Assembly (NCBI GenBank): GCA_018971525.1
Contig: JAGXAR010000002.1
Coordinates: forward strand, 1-64,000
Length of the DNA stretch: 64,000 bases
Origin: Nitrospirota bacterium
GTDB lineage: Bacteria > Nitrospirota > Nitrospiria > Nitrospirales > Nitrospiraceae
Direction: 5' to 3'
The number at the start of each line of letters is the position of its first letter. The first letter of the stretch is position 1. This document shows, one piece after another, positions 46,709 to 56,335 of the stretch. A model generated the notes under the pieces. It worked only from the letters and a program-made list of their open reading frames with translations. It was not told the origin of the DNA and ran no database searches. A program made the translations under genes and the position numbers.

Positions 46709-47374
46709 CTAGAAGAACATCTTTACGCCGACCAGGAAGCCAAACGAGGAGGCGTTCCAATCGTTCACGCGATCGCCATTGATCGTGGCGTGACCGTCGT
46801 TCCGCTTGTAGGCCATTTCGGTGTTCAGCGCTAATTGTTTAGTGAACATGTAATCGGCACCCCACCCGAGACGCCAGGCGAAGGTGTTGCTGGGTGAAAT
46901 CGTTGTTCCCCTGATCGCCCTGCTTTCCCCGAAGCTGTTCACGTTCACGCCAAAGCTCATATTAGCGTAAGGAACGAGCGATCCGAACTTGACTGGACGG
47001 ACTTCTACCGTCGGGAGCACCGATACAGTATCCTGATGGCCGAGGTCAGTATTGGCTCTCTCTTCACTCATGCCATGGCGTTCCCACTCCAGCATCATGC
47101 CGACTAACAGCCAATGATTGAGGCTGTACATGGCCTCGAAGTTGACCAGGGAGCCGACGTCTGTCGAAGTACGAAGGTCAGGACCTTCCGAAACGGTTTG
47201 GGTCACTGGCGCAAACCCTGCCCGCATACCGAGCACGAACTTGCCCGGCTCGATCCCACCGTTCTGTATCTTCCCCTCTTCAGCCTGCGCCTGGCCTGAT
47301 GCTGCGCCAAGCACCAGCGCACCGAACAACATGAGGCTTAGCAGGCTCCAAGCGCGAAACATCACACGACTCAT
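46709..47374 (-). CDS. Outer-membrane beta-barrel protein
   Basis: 221 residues with a signal peptide ending at a QAQA site near residue 31. Alternating polar and aromatic strands continue to the C-terminal VGVKMFF, whose terminal Phe is typical of barrels inserted by BamA. Probably eight strands, OmpW/OmpA-like in size. Function unknown. Confidence 0.82.
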   Translation of the reverse strand: MSRVMFRAWSLLSLMLFGALVLGAASGQAQAEEGKIQNGGIEPGKFVLGMRAGFAPVTQTVSEGPDLRTSTDVGSLVNFEAMYSLNHWLLVGMMLEWERHGMSEERANTDLGHQDTVSVLPTVEVRPVKFGSLVPYANMSFGVNVNSFGESRAIRGTTISPSNTFAWRLGWGADYMFTKQLALNTEMAYKRNDGHATINGDRVNDWNASSFGFLVGVKMFF

Positions 47375-47671
47375 ACCAGTCCTCCTCTAATGTAGATAGG
47401 CCATAGACACATAATTCCTCTCAACTGCCATCGCAAGTTTGGTACCCCGATGCCCGTGAACGAATTGTAGACTGGTGAAGGGAATTGCTCAATCAATATG
47501 AGAGCTTAGACCTGCCACCTTTGCCAGGGTATTCAGGGGCACCCATGATCCAGTTCCGCTTGCGGAATAATGCTTCGTCGCCGGAACATTTTTGTATCTG
47601 TACCCCTACAGGGAGTGCCAACATAAGATTGGATCAGGATTCAGATGGCCCAACGTTCCATGGAGCCGAGA
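47375..47671. other. Intergenic region between barrel gene and metal importer
   Basis: About 300 bp; it should contain the barrel-gene promoter on its left side and the end of the importer transcript on its right. A plus-strand open frame (47485-47784) overlaps znuB and looks noncoding. No clear hairpin found. Confidence 0.4.
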
Positions 47672-48496
47672 TCAATTCATGGCGAGAGACTGTCGCTGTC
47701 TCTTGGGAGACAAAAGGACCGCTACAAAGAACACCAGTGTGGCGAGCAACACAATGGCAGGACCGGATGGAATATCCCAGATAGAGGAGAGGAGCACTCC
47801 CCCGACTGAACAAGAGACTCCGATGAGGATCGAGTACCAGGTCAGGGTCGAGAGGCTATGCGTCAGTTGGTAGGCAGTGGAAGCCGGAATCAGGATCATA
47901 GCAAAGACGAGGATCGCCCCGACGGTTTTGAGTGACACCACCACCGTGAGTGCGACCAGTGTCAGCAAGAGGAAAAATATGCGTCGGGCCGGTACTCCGG
48001 AGGCTTCGGCCATTTCTTGATCGAATGCAATGAAGTACAGTTCTTTTGAAAACAGGACAATCGAACCAATGACGACGATACTAAGCCCCGCAATCGTGCG
48101 CAACTCTTCGCTGGTCACAGCGAGCACGCTTCCGAAGAGGTAGCCATAGACCTCGGCGTTATACGTCTTCATCAGGCCGATGAAAAGAATGGCCAGGGCC
48201 ATGGTGGCGGTATAGAGAATCCCGATGGAGACATCGAGCTTCATCCGGCCTTTTTCTTCCACCCATCCCGTGATCCAGACTGTTCCGAGGCCAAAGAGCA
48301 AAGCCATGAGAAGCGGCGGCCAGCCCATCAAAAACCCGAGAGCGACTCCCGCGAACGCGGCATGTGCCGTGCCGGCTCCCACGAACGCCAGCCCGCGTAA
48401 GACGACAAAGACGCCGATCGTCGAGCACAAGGCGCCAACCAACGCCGCAGCCAGAAGCGAGCGTTGCATGAAATCGTACGTGAATAATTCAAGCAT
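47672..48496 (-). CDS. znuB: Metal (zinc/manganese) ABC transporter permease
   Basis: 274 residues with about eight membrane helices and the ABC-3 family signature (GTAHAAFAGVALGF). It forms the membrane channel for the ATPase and binding protein encoded just upstream on the same strand (12 bp gap). Zinc is most likely because of the His-rich partner proteins; manganese or iron cannot be excluded. Confidence 0.9.
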   Translation of the reverse strand: MLELFTYDFMQRSLLAAALVGALCSTIGVFVVLRGLAFVGAGTAHAAFAGVALGFLMGWPPLLMALLFGLGTVWITGWVEEKGRMKLDVSIGILYTATMALAILFIGLMKTYNAEVYGYLFGSVLAVTSEELRTIAGLSIVVIGSIVLFSKELYFIAFDQEMAEASGVPARRIFFLLLTLVALTVVVSLKTVGAILVFAMILIPASTAYQLTHSLSTLTWYSILIGVSCSVGGVLLSSIWDIPSGPAIVLLATLVFFVAVLLSPKRQRQSLAMN

Positions 48497-48508
48497 CGTA
48501 CTGAATGA

Positions 48509-49300
48509 TCAATGATGGTGGTGGTAGTCCTCGACGGTGATGGTGTCCCGCTCCGTGATGACCAGGTCTTTCCCATAGACCTGGCTGAGGATTTCTGGTT
48601 TCAGGACATCGGCAGGTGGGCCTGCGGCATAGAGACGGGTCTTAAGGAGCACGAGCCGGTCTACCCGAGACCGGATCATATTGATGTCGTGGGTGATCAA
48701 GAGGACTGTCAAACCTAACTCTTTGTGCAGATGCTGCACCAGCTCGACGACGTTGTGCTGCGTCGTGATATCCAATCCGGTCGTCGGCTCGTCGAGCAAC
48801 AACACTTGTGGTTGCTGGGCCAACGCTCGGGCGATGAAGACCCGCTGCTGTTGTCCTCCGGAGAGGCGACCCAGCGCGTTGTCTCGATGCCCCTCCATCC
48901 CCACATGAGCCAGGGCGTCCAGCGCAATCTTGCGATCTTTCCCTGATGGCCGTGTGAACAGACCTAATGCTCCGTACCGTCCCATCATGACGGTTTCCAG
49001 TACTGTGACGGGAAAGTTGCGATCAACGACTCCCTTCTGAGGCAGGTAGCCGATCTTGGCCCGGTGGTGACAGCGTAGCTCATCACAGGCACAATCGAAA
49101 ATTCTGAGGTGACCCTTCAGCGGGGCCATCAAACCGAGGACCGCACGGCAGAGAGTCGTCTTTCCTGACCCGTTGGGCCCTATGACCCCCACGAATTCAC
49201 CGGATTGAATCTCAAGCGAGATATCCTCAAGTGCAACGACCCCAGGGAACCCGAAGGTGGCATGATCGAAGTGAATGATAGGGGGCGAATGACCTGCCAC
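48509..49300 (-). CDS. znuC: Metal ABC transporter ATP-binding protein
   Basis: About 263 residues from a GTG at 49300 that follows GAGGAG; a TTG at 49351, four bases after the znuA stop, is an alternative. Walker A is GPNGSGKTT, the signature LSGGQQQRV and Walker B LLLDEPTTGLD. The C-terminus ends in DYHHHH, a natural His tail that could bind metal. It lies between znuA and znuB. Confidence 0.91.
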   Translation of the reverse strand: MAGHSPPIIHFDHATFGFPGVVALEDISLEIQSGEFVGVIGPNGSGKTTLCRAVLGLMAPLKGHLRIFDCACDELRCHHRAKIGYLPQKGVVDRNFPVTVLETVMMGRYGALGLFTRPSGKDRKIALDALAHVGMEGHRDNALGRLSGGQQQRVFIARALAQQPQVLLLDEPTTGLDITTQHNVVELVQHLHKELGLTVLLITHDINMIRSRVDRLVLLKTRLYAAGPPADVLKPEILSQVYGKDLVITERDTITVEDYHHHH

Positions 49301-49354
49301 GTCGGTGAGGACTCCTCTCAGTCCAAGCCGCTGAAAACCGATGCCTATCAACCG

Positions 49355-50302
49355 CTAGGCCGCTTCCAGCGCGTTGGCCAATTGGAGCACATTATAACGA
49401 AGCATGTCGAGATAGGTCTCTGTGTGCGGGAGGCCTCCCGGAAGAGTGGTAAGCACCACCAAACGCGCGCCGGTCTCCTTGGCCAACAGCTCGGGAATCT
49501 TTTGACTGAGCTGAATTTCAGAGACCACGACCTTGATCCGGTCCTTCTTGATTTTCGCTATGAGGCCGTGAAGGTGGAGCGCCGATGGCTCGCTCCCTGA
49601 TTGCGGCTGGATCGTCCCGACGATCTGGAACCCAAAGCGCCTCGCGAAGTACGGCCAGGCCGGGTGATGGGCGATGAATCGCCGATCGGCTAGGCGTGCG
49701 ATCCGATCAATCAGGTCCCCTCGCAGTTGGTCCAGCTTCCGAAGGTAGGAGGCCTGATTGGCTCGATACTCCGTCGCATGGGCCGGATCTGCCTGAATGA
49801 GCGCTTCCGTGATGTGCCGCATCATGGTCGCCGCATTCTCAGGGTCCATCCATACGTGAGGATTCCCTCGGTCATCTTCTTCGCCGGCATGAGCCGCGCC
49901 GTCATGGTCTGATTTGTCGCGGAGAAGTGCGATGCCATTGGAGGTGGTGACGACCCGGAGGGATGAGCTGCCGGCATTCTTCACCAGCGAGGAAACCCAG
50001 ACTTCCAGGCCGATGCCGATTTCGAACAGGAGCCGGGCTTTCCGCACGGCGACGAGATCGCTCGGTTTAGGGGAGTAGGTATGTTCGTTCTCATAGCCGC
50101 TCAGGAGGGAGGTGACCCGTACGTGGGGTCCGCCGACTTGTTCGGCCAGGTCCTTCAAGACAGGAATCGTGACCACGATATTGAGGGGCACTGCAGGAGA
50201 GGCGGCAAGGACCAGAGGTGCGGCGAGCAAACTGAGGCTAATGAGGATCGCCCAGAGCAGGCGCAAGAATCGGAGATTTAGCATGGGCGAGGACGGTAAC
50301 AT
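49355..50302 (-). CDS. znuA: Zinc ABC transporter substrate-binding protein
   Basis: 315 residues with an N-terminal signal peptide and the cluster A-I fold: His in NEHTYSP, a His/Asp-rich loop (DHDGAAHAGEEDD) typical of zinc-binding ZnuA, NPHVWMDPENA and HPAWPYFARRFG. Metal is captured in the periplasm. The ATG at 50302 has a GAGGGAA site. No convincing Zur box was found in the 145-bp gap shared with divergent anmK. Confidence 0.92.
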   Translation of the reverse strand: MLPSSPMLNLRFLRLLWAILISLSLLAAPLVLAASPAVPLNIVVTIPVLKDLAEQVGGPHVRVTSLLSGYENEHTYSPKPSDLVAVRKARLLFEIGIGLEVWVSSLVKNAGSSSLRVVTTSNGIALLRDKSDHDGAAHAGEEDDRGNPHVWMDPENAATMMRHITEALIQADPAHATEYRANQASYLRKLDQLRGDLIDRIARLADRRFIAHHPAWPYFARRFGFQIVGTIQPQSGSEPSALHLHGLIAKIKKDRIKVVVSEIQLSQKIPELLAKETGARLVVLTTLPGGLPHTETYLDMLRYNVLQLANALEAA

Positions 50303-50447
50303 TGGGTTCCCTCGTTGTCAACGCAACGACCTGGGTCGATCTCTAGAGTTTGGTCACGATTTTTTCCCTGCTTGACCCCACTGGATAGTTCCATTAGCGT
50401 AGCCATTCTACAGCTCTTGCTAAACGATCACTGGGGGGAGGCAGGGC

Positions 50448-51626
50448 ATGCACGTTGTTGGACTCATGTCTGGAACATCCGGTGATGGCGTCGATGCGGC
50501 CCTCGTGGATATTGCCGGACGAGGTCGTTCCCTGAAGGCGCGGACGCTCGCGGCACACACGCTGGCCTATCCACGCTCCTTACAGCAACGCATTCTCTCC
50601 GCGTCAGTTTCGGGGACGGTAGCGGATGTGTGTCACCTCAACGCATTGCTGGGTGAATGGTTTGCGAACGCGGCGCTGCACGTCATTCGACAAGCGAAGC
50701 TTACACCGAGCGATGTCGCGTTGATCGGCTCTCACGGACAAACGGTGCATCATCTTCCGCATGGTATTCATGCGCCGGGGGTCGGAGCCATCCGTTCCAC
50801 CCTCCAGATCGCCGAGCCGGCTGTCATCGCCGAACGAACGGGGATTACCACCGTGGCCAATTTCCGTTCGCGTGACATCGCAGCAGGGGGCCAAGGGGCT
50901 CCGCTGACGCCTGCAGCACATGCGCTGCTCTTGAAACATGCGCGGCGTGCACGGTTGGTAGTGAATCTTGGAGGCATCAGCAATGTGACGTATGTGCCGA
51001 AGGGTGGGCACCTCAGCGGGGTGCAGGCATTCGACACGGGGCCGGCCAATATGGTGCTGGATAGTCTCATGGCGCGGATGACCGAGGGGCGGCTGTTGAT
51101 GGATCGGGATGGGAAACTGGCCATGAAAGGGCAGGTCGATTCACGCCTGTTGGGCAAACTGCTCGCGCATCCCTTTCTGTCCAAGCGGCCGCCCAAATCG
51201 ACCGGGCGGGAAGCCTTCGGTCCGGATCTCATTGAGGAACTGGTCGCGATTCAGCAGCAACGGAGGCTCTCGATAGAGGATCTGTTGGCGACCTGCAGCA
51301 TGTGGACGGCCAAGGCGGTGGGAACCTCGCGACGGTGGATCAGCGGTGAAATCGATGAAGTGGTGGTGGGCGGCGGGGGCGTCCGTAACCGCGCGATCAT
51401 GAGCCATCTCGCAACGGTCTTTGCCCCGGTTCCCGTCACCACATTTGAGGCACTGGGATGGGACAGTAAGGTGTTTGAGGCGGTGGCCTTTGCCCTCTTG
51501 GCCTATCAAACCGTGACTGGGCAGTGGGGCAACATCCCGTCTGTGACGGGCGCGAACCATCCTGTACTTCTTGGCACGATAGTACCGAACGGCCCTCGCT
51601 GGCGTGAATCTCTTCCCGCGCGATAG
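50448..51626 (+). CDS. anmK: Anhydro-N-acetylmuramic acid kinase
   Basis: 392 residues with the AnmK signature at the start (GLMSGTSGDGVDAALVDI), the LIGSHGQTVHHLP segment and the C-terminal GVRNRAIM ATP site. It phosphorylates and opens anhydroMurNAc in peptidoglycan recycling. It is divergent from znuA, with a GGGGGGAGG ribosome-binding site. Confidence 0.95.
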   Translation: MHVVGLMSGTSGDGVDAALVDIAGRGRSLKARTLAAHTLAYPRSLQQRILSASVSGTVADVCHLNALLGEWFANAALHVIRQAKLTPSDVALIGSHGQTVHHLPHGIHAPGVGAIRSTLQIAEPAVIAERTGITTVANFRSRDIAAGGQGAPLTPAAHALLLKHARRARLVVNLGGISNVTYVPKGGHLSGVQAFDTGPANMVLDSLMARMTEGRLLMDRDGKLAMKGQVDSRLLGKLLAHPFLSKRPPKSTGREAFGPDLIEELVAIQQQRRLSIEDLLATCSMWTAKAVGTSRRWISGEIDEVVVGGGGVRNRAIMSHLATVFAPVPVTTFEALGWDSKVFEAVAFALLAYQTVTGQWGNIPSVTGANHPVLLGTIVPNGPRWRESLPAR

Positions 51627-51633
51627 CTGCACG

Positions 51634-52146
51634 ATGGAAAGCGTATTCATCGGCCTTGTCATCGCGTTCCTGGCTTTTCTGATTTGGCGGCTGAGGGTCT
51701 CGTCAACCAGTGGGGCGGTCAGGAAAGAGACCCTTATCCTTCCTCCCGGCGTCACACTACGTCCCCAGCCCTTGCTGACTGACACCGATCTCTTGCTCTA
51801 CAACCTCATATGTTTGGCCGTCCAAGACCATTATCTTGTCTTTGCGAGGGTCCCGCTCTGGTCTGTTGTCAGCGTCGAGGCGGAGGGAAAGGCTCGGTCG
51901 CGGATGCTGAGACAGATCGCTCTGAAGCAACTCGACTTTATCTTGGTCCACCCAGGAACGAAGATCGCAGAGCAGGTTGTATTGATCGAGGAAGAGTTCC
52001 CTCCTGAGCCACACGAGGTCATGCGGAGACGGGAGATTCAGTCGGTCGTACGAGCAGCTGGTATCACGCTGACTACCTTGAAGTCCCACACGTCCTATAC
52101 GGTGCCTCAGCTGGCTCAGCTGCTTGGCGTCGGCGATGACGAATGA
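51634..52146 (+). CDS. DUF2726 membrane-anchored protein
   Basis: About 170 residues from the ATG at 51634, 7 bp after anmK. One N-terminal helix (VFIGLVIAFLAFLIWRL) is followed by a cytoplasmic DUF2726 domain with LLTDTDLLLYNLI and QLDFILVHPGTK, a fold related to nucleases of the restriction-endonuclease type. The catalytic state is unclear. Confidence 0.8.
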   Translation: MESVFIGLVIAFLAFLIWRLRVSSTSGAVRKETLILPPGVTLRPQPLLTDTDLLLYNLICLAVQDHYLVFARVPLWSVVSVEAEGKARSRMLRQIALKQLDFILVHPGTKIAEQVVLIEEEFPPEPHEVMRRREIQSVVRAAGITLTTLKSHTSYTVPQLAQLLGVGDDE

Positions 52147-52195
52147 CCACCACTGTTGAGTTGCCGACAGGTCCTCTGCCTATCTGAAGGTGCAA

Positions 52196-52708
52196 CTACT
52201 CGGGAGGGCTGTTGCCGGTCAGTTGAGGGGTCGGTTCCTCATGACGCATCGGCGCTGCCTCGATGGCTTTCCGCGCCAACTCTGCTTCCGGGCTCTCTGG
52301 ATATTCTTCGACCACTCGCTCGTACATCACACGAGCTTTCTCGTGATCCTTCATCCTGGTATACGTTTGCCCGATCTTCAAGGTAGAGGCAGCAAGCTTC
52401 GGACTGAGTGGGTAGTAGGACACGACGTGGTGGAAGGATTTCAAGGCTTCCTTGTAGCGCCCTAATCGATACTGACATTCTCCCGCCCAGTACTGGGCGT
52501 TGGCTGCCAATGAGGACTGCCCGTGGAGTTCGAGAAAGAATCGAAAACCAGCCAGCGCGGCCTCATAATCCTTGTGCTTAAACTCCTCCATCACTCGATC
52601 ATAGAGGTGTCGAGACGAATCTTGAATGTTGGAGGGGGCGGCGACGGCGACATTGAGAGAAAACAGCACCGCAATCATTCCTGGGACCGCATTCATCAGT
52701 GTCTTCAT
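52196..52708 (-). CDS. Exported TPR protein (YbgF/CpoB-like)
   Basis: 170 residues with a signal peptide cleaved near residue 25 (VAVAAPS). Three tetratricopeptide repeats follow (FKHKDYEAALAGF, YRLGRYKEALKSF, MKDHEKARVMYERV). The arrangement matches the C-terminal domain of CpoB/YbgF and BamD-like proteins. No tol-pal genes are near. Confidence 0.82.
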   Translation of the reverse strand: MKTLMNAVPGMIAVLFSLNVAVAAPSNIQDSSRHLYDRVMEEFKHKDYEAALAGFRFFLELHGQSSLAANAQYWAGECQYRLGRYKEALKSFHHVVSYYPLSPKLAASTLKIGQTYTRMKDHEKARVMYERVVEEYPESPEAELARKAIEAAPMRHEEPTPQLTGNSPPE

Positions 52709-53086
52709 TGCAATGCCTCCGTACTGTTCGGCACGGTCTCAGTACCCATCTTCCCTCAAGATCGCAATCGCCGTGCCACCGTGCAACGATCCGGTGTGGC
52801 TAAAACCGACGACAATCCACCAGCTTGGCACCATTCGATGGCAGAAATGGCAGGAATTGAGAGGTGATTGCCCTGCCTGAGCGACAGATTTGTACGATCT
52901 GTGTGTGAGTCCCCTCGCTTGAAAGCATGGAACCCACTACTCAGCAAAGTGGCTTCAGGAAACGGTTTGTGGAGAACTTGACTTGCTTGTTTGTGGTCGA
53001 AATAATGCCACTCGGTCGTTTATGTCAGAGTCTGCGGATAAGCACGATGACTGCGAGAGAGATAGGAGCGATGAAGGGAGTCGGAC
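52709..53086. other. Divergent intergenic region with promoter
   Basis: 378 bp without a credible gene between the leftward TPR gene and the rightward beta-helix gene. It contains the candidate promoter described separately at 52978-53006. Confidence 0.5.
52978..53006 (+). promoter_or_regulatory. Candidate sigma-70 promoter of the beta-helix gene
   Basis: TTGACT and AATAAT with a 17-bp spacer, 81 bp before the gene start. Five of six bases match the consensus in each box. Confidence 0.55.
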
Positions 53087-53875
53087 ATGCTAACTGCTCC
53101 TCCGCCGAATCCACTCGGTGGAAAGACCTTGATCGTCGACGCGAATGACGGCGACTCGTACCCGCGACCCAGTGCGGCACTACTGGATGCCGGAGAGCAG
53201 GACCAGGTCTTTGTCCGTCCCGGGATCTATGAGGACAAAGTCTTTATCACGGGGCGACCAATTCATTTGGTGGGAGCCGGTCGAGACGAGGTGCAGGTTT
53301 TTTCCCGTCGTGGGGGGCCGCTCTATCTTCAGCAGGTTCCAAGTGGTCGCATCTCCGGCATCACGTTTCGATACGTCGGAAGCGATCAGAATTCAGCGAT
53401 GAACCTGCTCGATTCCTCTTGTGCGGTGACACAGTGCCGTGCCACGGAGGGCATTCTGTCCGGCGTGGTGATTTATGGCCCGCAATCGCGGCCGACATTT
53501 ATTGAGAATGAAGTCTGTGGCAACCGCGAGTCGGGGATTTTTGTGTTTGCCGGGGCCCAGCCAAGGATCGCCGACAACGTCTGCAGGGGCAACCATCATT
53601 TCGGTATAGCGGTGCGGGATCCTGGGAGCCATCCGGAGCTCGTCAGGAACCGGTGCCGGGAGAATATGCTGAGCGGGATTCTCCTCTTTCATTACGCTGA
53701 AGCGCTCCTTGTCGACAATACGTGCAGTGAGAATCAGCATTGGGGGATGGTGATGACTCCCGACTGCCACCCTACTCCTGGCCGGGAGGCGCTCGACACA
53801 TCAAACATTCTTGCTCCCAATCCACGCGGGACCTTGATCATCACCGACCAGCCGTTAAGTGACATCGGACGGTGA
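53087..53875 (+). CDS. Right-handed parallel beta-helix protein
   Basis: 262 residues with no signal peptide or membrane helix. From residue 45 it shows regular rungs of about 22 residues (IYGPQSRPTFIENEVCGN, VFAGAQPRIADNVCRGN, VRDPGSHPELVRNRCREN), the NosD/pectate-lyase-like beta-helix pattern with conserved Asn turns and a Cys in each rung. Start ATG 53087 follows GGGAG. Role unknown; a cytoplasmic location is implied. Confidence 0.85.
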   Translation: MLTAPPPNPLGGKTLIVDANDGDSYPRPSAALLDAGEQDQVFVRPGIYEDKVFITGRPIHLVGAGRDEVQVFSRRGGPLYLQQVPSGRISGITFRYVGSDQNSAMNLLDSSCAVTQCRATEGILSGVVIYGPQSRPTFIENEVCGNRESGIFVFAGAQPRIADNVCRGNHHFGIAVRDPGSHPELVRNRCRENMLSGILLFHYAEALLVDNTCSENQHWGMVMTPDCHPTPGREALDTSNILAPNPRGTLIITDQPLSDIGR

Positions 53876-54002
53876 GGAGACATGGTACCGAGGACACGCG
53901 CAATCTGCGAATCAGTGCGTAGAATAAAGAAGGAGAGGTCTGGGGAAGAGTCGAAAGGAGTCTCCGGCCTTGATTTCGTCAATGTCCGAAGCGCGACGCA
54001 CG

Positions 54003-54926
54003 TTATGGGAGGAGATTGGCCGAATGAGTCCCAGAGGCCTCGTGAAGGTGGAACGCACTGCCGCCTTGTTGTTTCGCTCGATACATAGCCGTGTCGGCAT
54101 GCTTCAGTAATTCGTCGACGGGATGATCGTCGTGAGGATAAATCGTAATTCCGATGCTGACGCCGACGGCGATGTGGTGCCCCTTTAGCTCGAACACCGT
54201 GGCAATGGATTCCGTGATGCGTCTTGCCACCACGAGGATGTTCTGTTCAGAAGAGACCCCTTCTAGAATAATCGTGAACTCGTCCCCGCCCATGCGGGCC
54301 ACGGTATCGACTTCCCGCACACAGGCCTTGAGTCGTTCAGACACGGCCTTCAGTAGTTCGTCACCCATGTCGTGGCCGAAGGTATCATTCACCACTTTGA
54401 ATCGATCCAGATCGAGGAGCATGAGACCAATCGGTTGTTGCATGCGCTTGCTTCGAGCCATGGCTTGAACCAGCCGATCACGAAAGAGGCTACGATTGAC
54501 CAGTCCAGTCAAGTGATCGTACTGTGCGAGGTACGTCAGGCGTTCTTCAGAGCGTTTCCGCTCAATTGAATAGCGGACAGCGCGAGCTAAAAGCTCGGGA
54601 TGACCCTGACCTTTGACGAGGTAATCCTGCGCCCCCTGTTGGACAGCCTGAAGAGCCAGGCTTTGGTCGCTCACACCGCTCAGGACTACGACGGGGATCG
54701 TCGGACTGGTGGCATGAACTTGTCTGACGGTCGGGAGACCGAACGCATCTGGAAGGGAAAGGTCTAAGAGCACTGCATCGAACCGCTCACGGCTGAGAAG
54801 CGCAAGTCCCTCTCCCAGGGTTTTCGCACGGGCAATCTGGAACTCCTCGATGCTCCATTCAGAAAGGAGATCCTGCGTGAGCTGAGCGTCGACGTCATTG
54901 TCTTCAACGAGGAGCACTTTGATCAT
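54003..54926 (-). CDS. Response-regulator diguanylate cyclase
   Basis: 307 residues. REC domain at 1-120 with the phosphoacceptor Asp55 (LLDLSLPD) and the conserved Lys in YLVKG near 105. GGDEF domain from about 135 with intact GGDEF at 213-217 and an inhibitory I-site (REVD, 204-207). Phosphorylation should control c-di-GMP synthesis. No sensor kinase is adjacent. Two PilZ proteins in this window are possible receptors. Confidence 0.94.
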   Translation of the reverse strand: MIKVLLVEDNDVDAQLTQDLLSEWSIEEFQIARAKTLGEGLALLSRERFDAVLLDLSLPDAFGLPTVRQVHATSPTIPVVVLSGVSDQSLALQAVQQGAQDYLVKGQGHPELLARAVRYSIERKRSEERLTYLAQYDHLTGLVNRSLFRDRLVQAMARSKRMQQPIGLMLLDLDRFKVVNDTFGHDMGDELLKAVSERLKACVREVDTVARMGGDEFTIILEGVSSEQNILVVARRITESIATVFELKGHHIAVGVSIGITIYPHDDHPVDELLKHADTAMYRAKQQGGSAFHLHEASGTHSANLLP

Positions 54927-55264
54927 CCGACACCCTCGCTATCGCATGAACCCCTAAGCCCGGTTCCTAGTTCCTAGATCTTGACCGGGTGTCTGTGCTG
55001 AGGCCGGCTACCATGAGAGATTGATTATAGCCAAGGGACGAGGGAGGATAAAGAAAATGCGAAAATACGGTGGGGAAAGCTTGTGAGACTCGAAGGGGGT
55101 CTCCGTCACAGACAAGCGAGAGGACACGATGCCACCCTCCCCAGTTAAGACCATGACCGCCCCTTTGTAGGCAGATGCAAGCCAAAGGGATTCGACCCAT
55201 GATAACTACGTGGGGCGGTCAAGAGGAACCGCGGCGAACGATCTGGAATGCAGGTACCCCGGTT
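54927..55264. other. Intergenic region
   Basis: 338 bp between two leftward genes. A direct repeat of TTCCTAG near 54967 is the only pattern noticed. It should contain the promoter of the response-regulator gene; no consensus was found. Confidence 0.35.
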
Positions 55265-55642
55265 TTAACCTACATGGAGTGCTTCAGCTCGGCGACGAAC
55301 CTCTTCGGCTTTTTGCGATTGTCCGAGGTTGTCATAGAGCGAGGCGATATTCGCATGCAAGTGCGACAAGAGTTGTCCCAACTGTGCTTCCTGTGCGATC
55401 ACGTTCGCTTCGAGTGCCAGTTTCTTTTCTTCGCTCCTGCGGAAGCGTTCTTCAAGCCGTTGCACGAGTTGGATCCAGCCCTTGACCTTGCCGGAGTCCA
55501 AGTCCGGGATGGTCGGTAAGGCTTCAGCGCGATCGAGGGATTTTTCGGTTTGATTCATCCAATTGATGAAGACGAGAAAATCACCAAGCGTAATTTTTAG
55601 TGCGGATGAGGCGCCTTCTTCTTCGATGACCAGGTCTTCCAT
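55265..55642 (-). CDS. Small coiled-coil protein sharing a module with the SWIM protein
   Basis: 125 residues, no signal peptide, starting at ATG 55642 behind AAGGAG. Residues 19-100 (LGDFLVFINWMNQ, then LPTIPDL, VQRLEERFRRSEE and a heptad-like helix) align with the C-terminal half of the SWIM protein at 10516-11418 (LGEVMAFVEWLQP, LPDSPEL, IRNLEERRRESEE). Family unnamed as far as I can tell; probably a protein-interaction module. Confidence 0.75.
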   Translation of the reverse strand: MEDLVIEEEGASSALKITLGDFLVFINWMNQTEKSLDRAEALPTIPDLDSGKVKGWIQLVQRLEERFRRSEEKKLALEANVIAQEAQLGQLLSHLHANIASLYDNLGQSQKAEEVRRRAEALHVG

Positions 55643-55983
55643 TACAACTCCTTGTGAAGCAAATTATTTCGGATAGTGTGTGGCAGACGAACGAGATATC
55701 TCTGCCAAATTGCCGGTGAAGTTTTCTGTTACCGGCTCCTAAAAAACGAATACCGCAGCGAGCTCAAAGCGAGCCACCTCCTTCCTATGTCCGGTCTTTG
55801 GCGAGAAACGGAGAGCAGGTCCAAGAGTGGGCAACCCATAGGCTACATCCGGTAGTAGTGGTCGAGTAATACTGCGTCAGCAATGATATTGTCAACAGGT
55901 CTCTTGGGGATTGATAAAGAGAAACCTCTTCCGAATTCTTAGGCATGCGGACGAAATCAAGAAGAGCAGGAAGTGGACGATGA
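55643..55983. other. Intergenic region
   Basis: 341 bp between two leftward genes. AT-rich around 55860-55930. No gene, hairpin or strong promoter recognised. Confidence 0.35.
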
Positions 55984-56304
55984 CTATCCTTGAGGTGACA
56001 GGGGCGGAACGTTCGGATAGATTCCGTGTGGGAGACGTTCGGGGCCGATTGCCCCTTCGCAGGCATACCCTGGCTCAAAGGGCCAAAGGAGGGATCGACC
56101 TTCCCAAGAACCTTTCACCTGGATCGTACTCAGAGAGACCCCAAGTCGAGCCGCCTCCTCGCGTATGGTGGAGAGGCAGCCTTCGTAGGAATAGGCGCGG
56201 CGACCCAGTATGATCGGCTCGCCCGTCTGGTTATGGAACACAGTATAGGACTCAGCGCAGCCTGCCAGGAGCATCATTATGATGAGCATAAGACCTTTCG
56301 TCAT
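55984..56304 (-). CDS. Hypothetical lipoprotein
   Basis: 106 residues with a clear lipobox (MLLAGC, Cys16). Three further Cys could form disulfides. No known domain recognised. It lies 31 bp downstream of a PilZ gene on the same strand. Confidence 0.72.
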   Translation of the reverse strand: MTKGLMLIIMMLLAGCAESYTVFHNQTGEPIILGRRAYSYEGCLSTIREEAARLGVSLSTIQVKGSWEGRSLLWPFEPGYACEGAIGPERLPHGIYPNVPPLSPQG

Positions 56305-56335
56305 ACGCCTTCACCCTCGCTTGCTGGTGTGATTA

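Noticed and set aside
47485-47784. Plus-strand open frame over the end of znuB
   Set aside because: Overlaps a well-supported gene on the other strand and has no family signature.
53882-54088. Small open frame after the beta-helix gene
   Set aside because: Overlaps the 3' end of the diguanylate cyclase gene and has low-complexity basic composition; looks like a shadow.
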